DNA from: an uncultured Variovorax sp.
Lineage (GTDB): Bacteria > Pseudomonadota > Gammaproteobacteria > Burkholderiales > Burkholderiaceae
Reading direction: 5' to 3'
Length of the DNA: 9,384 bases
Assembly (NCBI GenBank): GCA_946478645.1
Contig: CAMLCW010000204.1
Location: 1-9,384 of the forward strand
Every line of letters begins with the position of its first letter. Positions within the stretch are counted from its first letter, which is position 1. Shown here piece by piece: positions 7,634 through 9,384 of the stretch. The translations under genes were made by a program, and so were the position numbers. The notes below the pieces were generated by a model. That model was not told the DNA's origin and did not search any database. It saw only the letters and a program-made list of their open reading frames with translations.

Positions 7634-7731
7634 CGCGCCAGCGCCCAGCCGGCCGCCAGCCAGAGGAGCGCAACGATCGCCAATGCGCCGAGCACCCGCG
7701 ACCAGGCGCCGGATGTCAGCAGGCTGCGCAT
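7630..7731 (-). CDS. 33-residue single-helix membrane microprotein
   Basis: I do not recognise this protein. The frame encodes 33 residues: MRSLLTSGAWSR, then a hydrophobic helix GALAIVALLWLAAGWALA (residues 15-32), then a final Arg. That is one transmembrane segment with an Arg at each side and three Trp residues. ATG 7731 is the only possible start, since no ATG, GTG or TTG occurs in frame between an upstream stop (7815-7813) and it. The TGA overlaps the ATG of the AztA-like gene by four bases, as at most other junctions of this operon, which is the main reason to regard it as real. No Shine-Dalgarno precedes it; instead the 28-codon frame upstream ends 16 bases inside it, so it may be translated by coupling. 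A role as a small accessory subunit of the importer, or only as a coupling device, is speculation. Confidence 0.55.
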   Translation of the reverse strand: MRSLLTSGAWSRVLGALAIVALLWLAAGWALAR

Positions 7732-7802
7732 CGGACCAGCGTCTGCCGGCCCGCGACCCGGGCGTGAAGGGCGGCGTTGCGTTGGCGAGTCGAGCGTTTC
7801 AT
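7716..7802 (-). pseudogene. 28-codon frame starting like a Fur/Zur repressor (leader peptide or relic)
   Basis: A reading frame of 28 residues begins with ATG at 7802 just after the palindrome and ends with TGA at 7718-7716. Its first residues, MKRSTRQRNAALHA, resemble the basic N-terminal arm of many proteobacterial Fur/Zur-family repressors (pattern M-K/E-R-x-T-R-Q-R-x-A-I). After about 20 residues the likeness ends and it finishes RCAAC. Neither other frame downstream continues with recognisable Fur sequence. It could be the remnant of a zur gene once first in this operon, a leader peptide whose translation feeds the 33-codon gene that it overlaps by 16 bases, or chance. Only a weak GAG lies upstream as a ribosome-binding signal. 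The resemblance is by eye and from memory of the family, so confidence is low. Confidence 0.3.
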
Positions 7803-7809
7803 GGGCTCG

Positions 7810-7839
7810 ATCTTATTGCAATTGCGAATGCAATTGCAA
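7810..7839 (-). promoter_or_regulatory. Candidate promoter overlapping the operator
   Basis: On the minus strand TTGCAA (7839-7834) could serve as -35 and TAAGAT (7815-7810) as -10, with an 18-base spacer; each matches the sigma-70 consensus at four of six positions. The predicted start of transcription would be near 7802-7804, at or next to the ATG of the 28-codon frame. Both elements fall inside or touch the palindrome, so a bound repressor would block polymerase directly. The match is modest and no other better pair is visible before the first gene. Confidence 0.3.
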
Positions 7840-7842
7840 TAA
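7813..7842. promoter_or_regulatory. 30-bp palindromic operator, probably for a Fur-superfamily regulator (Zur?)
   Basis: Two perfect 13-base arms (TTATTGCAATTGC and its exact reverse complement) flank a GAAT spacer. The site is AT-rich in a very GC-rich window. Inside, ATTGCAAT (7815-7822 and 7833-7840) and GCAATTGC (7818-7825 and 7830-7837) are themselves palindromes, and four successive hexamers from 7815 fit AWTGCR, a repeat layout reminiscent of Fur-family sites. It lies 11 bases upstream of the 28-codon frame and covers the only promoter-like sequence, the position of a repressor site. Zur is the natural candidate given the downstream genes, but the sequence does not match the enterobacterial Zur consensus (TGTTATA-type arms), so Fur or Mur remain possible. 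Confidence 0.75.
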
Positions 7843-7852
7843 CAACGCAAAC

Positions 7853-7865
7853 GCGCGGGCCGCGC
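7853..7865 (-). terminator. Weak terminator-like hairpin after the histidine kinase gene
   Basis: Directly after the kinase stop codon there is a GC-only inverted repeat of six bases per arm with a single central base (in practice five paired and three in the loop). On the minus strand it is followed by GTTTGCGTTGTTATT, which is T-rich but interrupted by G and C. It could be a poor intrinsic terminator separating the kinase gene from the metal operon. In such GC-rich DNA short repeats of this kind arise easily, so this is tentative. Confidence 0.22.
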
Positions 7866-9384
7866 TCAGCTTGCGTGGGCGGCGGTTTCCTGTTCGAACG
7901 GCAGCCAGAGCGTGAAGCGCGTGCCGGCGCTGCCCGACTCCCAGGCCACGCTGCCGCCGATGGCCGCCGCGCGCTGCCGCTGGTTGCGCAGCCCGCGGCC
8001 GGCGCGTTGCAGCGCCTCGGCCACCGCAAAGCCCTCGCCGTCGTCCTCGATCACCACGCGCACGCCGTCGGCATCGGCTGCGGTGCTGAAGCGGATGGTG
8101 CTGGCCCGCGTGTGGCGCAGCACGTTGGCCACGCACTCCTGCATGATGCGCAGGATGTGCAGCGCACTGCCCGGGTTGAGCCAGGGCAGGGCGGGCACGG
8201 GCTGCACCTCCCAGCACAGCGCGAGGCCCGCGCTCTCGATGCGCGGCGCGAGCCGGAAGCGGAGCGTGGCCAGCAACAGCAGCAGGTCGGCATCCACGCT
8301 CTCCATCGAATCGATCGCGAGCTTCAGGTCGTCCATGCAGCCCCTGAGCACGGCCGAGATCTCGGCGCTGCTCATCGCACCGTGCTCGACCGAGCGGATC
8401 GCGCCGATCAGCGACGACCCGAGCCCGTCGTGCATGTCCTGCATCAGGCGCCGCCGCTCGGCCGCGAGCATCTGCTCGTTCTCGATCACGCGCAGCCGCT
8501 GGTAGCTTTGCGCGAGCTCGGCTTCGCGCGCGTCAAGGCGCTCGGCCAGGCCCTTGTTCAGGCGCGCGATCTCGGCGAAGGCGCCGGTGTACCGCTGGAA
8601 CATGATGTACGAGAAGATGAAGAACAGGCCGATGATCGTGTAGGGCGAGGTGTACACGCTCTCGGGGCTGATCAGGTTGTTCTGCAGCAGCGCGTCATAG
8701 CCGGCAAAGGCGACCGCCATGGCCGCCCAGCCCGCCACCAGCAGCCCCTCGGACAGCCTGGTGCGCAGCGCCTTGCGCAGGTTGACCCCGAAGATCAGCA
8801 CCGCCAACGACAGCACCGCCAGATTGAGCAGCGGCGTGATCAGATACAGGCTCGGCACCGCGGCCGACATGCCGGGCAGCGTGACGACGCTGCAGCCCAG
8901 TGCCAGGGCGACCGAGGCGCGGGTCAGCCAGGGCGATGGCTGCCGGTGCAGGCGCTGCAGAAACAGGTGGGCGAGGACGATCAGCCAGAGCAGCGAGGCG
9001 ACGGTGATCCATTCGAACCACGCGTCCGGCACCGGCAGGAAATCGCCGCTCACGAAGTAATGGAGCATGCGCGTGAAGGCCAGTGCCGAGATCGCGAAGA
9101 ACAGCAGGTAGAGCGTCTCGCGCCGCCGGCCTAGCCACACCGCGAACGAGAAGGCGCCCACTGCGAGGAACGCGGCGGCGCCCACGAGCGGCAGGTGCAC
9201 CTGCAGCAGCTGGCGCACCTGGTAGCGCCAGTTCAGCGCGGCCTGGTCGCCCACCCACAGCGTGGAGAAGCCGCTGCCGCTGCTGCGCAGGCGGTCGACA
9301 CGGATCAGCAGCGTGCCCGGCACCGGCGCGCCGGCGGCCGCGTTCAGCGGCAGCAGCAGCGGATGGTTGTAGCCGTTGTGCACG
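7866..9384 (-). CDS. 7TM-type sensor histidine kinase, HisKA_3 family (5' end outside window)
   Basis: Membrane sensor kinase that autophosphorylates on His and passes phosphate to a NarL/LuxR-type response regulator. About 505 residues are visible and the frame is open to the right edge, so the true start lies outside; the GTG at 9383 is unlikely to be the start because the visible part begins inside a folded periplasmic region (GTLLIRVDRL ... TLWVGD) of the 7TMR-DISM extracellular type. Counted from 9383, hydrophobic helices lie near 62-84, 90-109, 123-143, 156-170, 179-200, 213-228 and 246-263. A coiled coil follows (266-312), then the H-box MQDMHDGLGSS with His318, the N-box QECVANVLRHT (Asn420), the G1 motif DDGEGF (448-452) and GRGLRNQRQRAAAIGG (462-477). 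It ends at 7866, 24 bases from the operator. No response regulator is in the window; it may lie upstream. The ligand is unknown and a link to the metal operon is not shown. Confidence 0.9.
   Translation of the reverse strand, partial: VHNGYNHPLLLPLNAAAGAPVPGTLLIRVDRLRSSGSGFSTLWVGDQAALNWRYQVRQLLQVHLPLVGAAAFLAVGAFSFAVWLGRRRETLYLLFFAISALAFTRMLHYFVSGDFLPVPDAWFEWITVASLLWLIVLAHLFLQRLHRQPSPWLTRASVALALGCSVVTLPGMSAAVPSLYLITPLLNLAVLSLAVLIFGVNLRKALRTRLSEGLLVAGWAAMAVAFAGYDALLQNNLISPESVYTSPYTIIGLFFIFSYIMFQRYTGAFAEIARLNKGLAERLDAREAELAQSYQRLRVIENEQMLAAERRRLMQDMHDGLGSSLIGAIRSVEHGAMSSAEISAVLRGCMDDLKLAIDSMESVDADLLLLLATLRFRLAPRIESAGLALCWEVQPVPALPWLNPGSALHILRIMQECVANVLRHTRASTIRFSTAADADGVRVVIEDDGEGFAVAEALQRAGRGLRNQRQRAAAIGGSVAWESGSAGTRFTLWLPFEQETAAHAS

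Noticed and set aside
7813..7842. The palindrome as an intrinsic terminator
   Set aside because: The stem is AT-rich and on neither strand is followed by a run of T; its place over the promoter suits an operator better.
7732..7865. Cobalamin or other riboswitch ahead of a TonB/BtuCD-like operon
   Set aside because: The space is too short and is largely filled by the palindrome; no cobalamin-box-like sequence was seen.
7587..9134. 515-codon plus-strand frame opposite the histidine kinase and leader region
   Set aside because: It crosses the operator and two gene boundaries and has shadow-type composition, whereas the minus strand has intact kinase motifs.
9381..9383. GTG as the start of the histidine kinase
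   Set aside because: The frame is open to the edge and the visible N-terminus starts in the middle of a periplasmic sensor fold, so the gene most likely begins outside the window.

Overview
The window is very GC-rich (roughly two thirds or more G+C by eye), densely coded, and entirely minus-strand. Codon use, gene style and the local protein flavour suggest a beta-proteobacterium of the Burkholderiales, perhaps Comamonadaceae/Variovorax-like; this is an inference from style, not a database result.

Layout in the direction of transcription (right to left). (1) 9384-7866: the 3' part of a membrane sensor histidine kinase of the HisKA_3 type, whose 5' end lies outside the window. (2) 7865-7732: a short control region with an almost perfect 30-bp AT-rich palindrome, a weak promoter candidate and a 28-codon reading frame that starts like a Fur/Zur repressor. 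(3) 7731-1: a tightly packed operon of at least eight reading frames: a 33-residue single-helix membrane microprotein, an AztA/ZnuC-type ATPase, an AztB/ZnuB-type permease, an AztC/ZnuA-type metal-binding protein, a TonB-dependent siderophore-type receptor, a FecE-type ATPase with a long C-terminal extension, a FecB-type lipoprotein and a FecCD-type permease that runs off the left edge. Almost every junction is a 1-4 base stop/start overlap.

Functional reading: the first three transporter genes form a classical cluster A-I metal ABC importer for free zinc (or manganese), with a His-His-His-Asp ligand set that favours zinc. The last four form a complete chelate importer: outer-membrane receptor plus a second, vitamin B12/siderophore-type ABC importer. 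Placing both behind one Fur-family-like operator suggests one stress regulon that takes up both the bare ion and a metal-chelate (metallophore) complex. The second half has the same gene order as I remember for the zinc-starvation-induced PA2911-PA2914 cluster of Pseudomonas aeruginosa. The substrate of the chelate branch and the identity of the regulator are not proven by the sequence.

There is no gene-free stretch over 300 bases. I see no tRNA, rRNA, insertion sequence, CRISPR array or phage gene.
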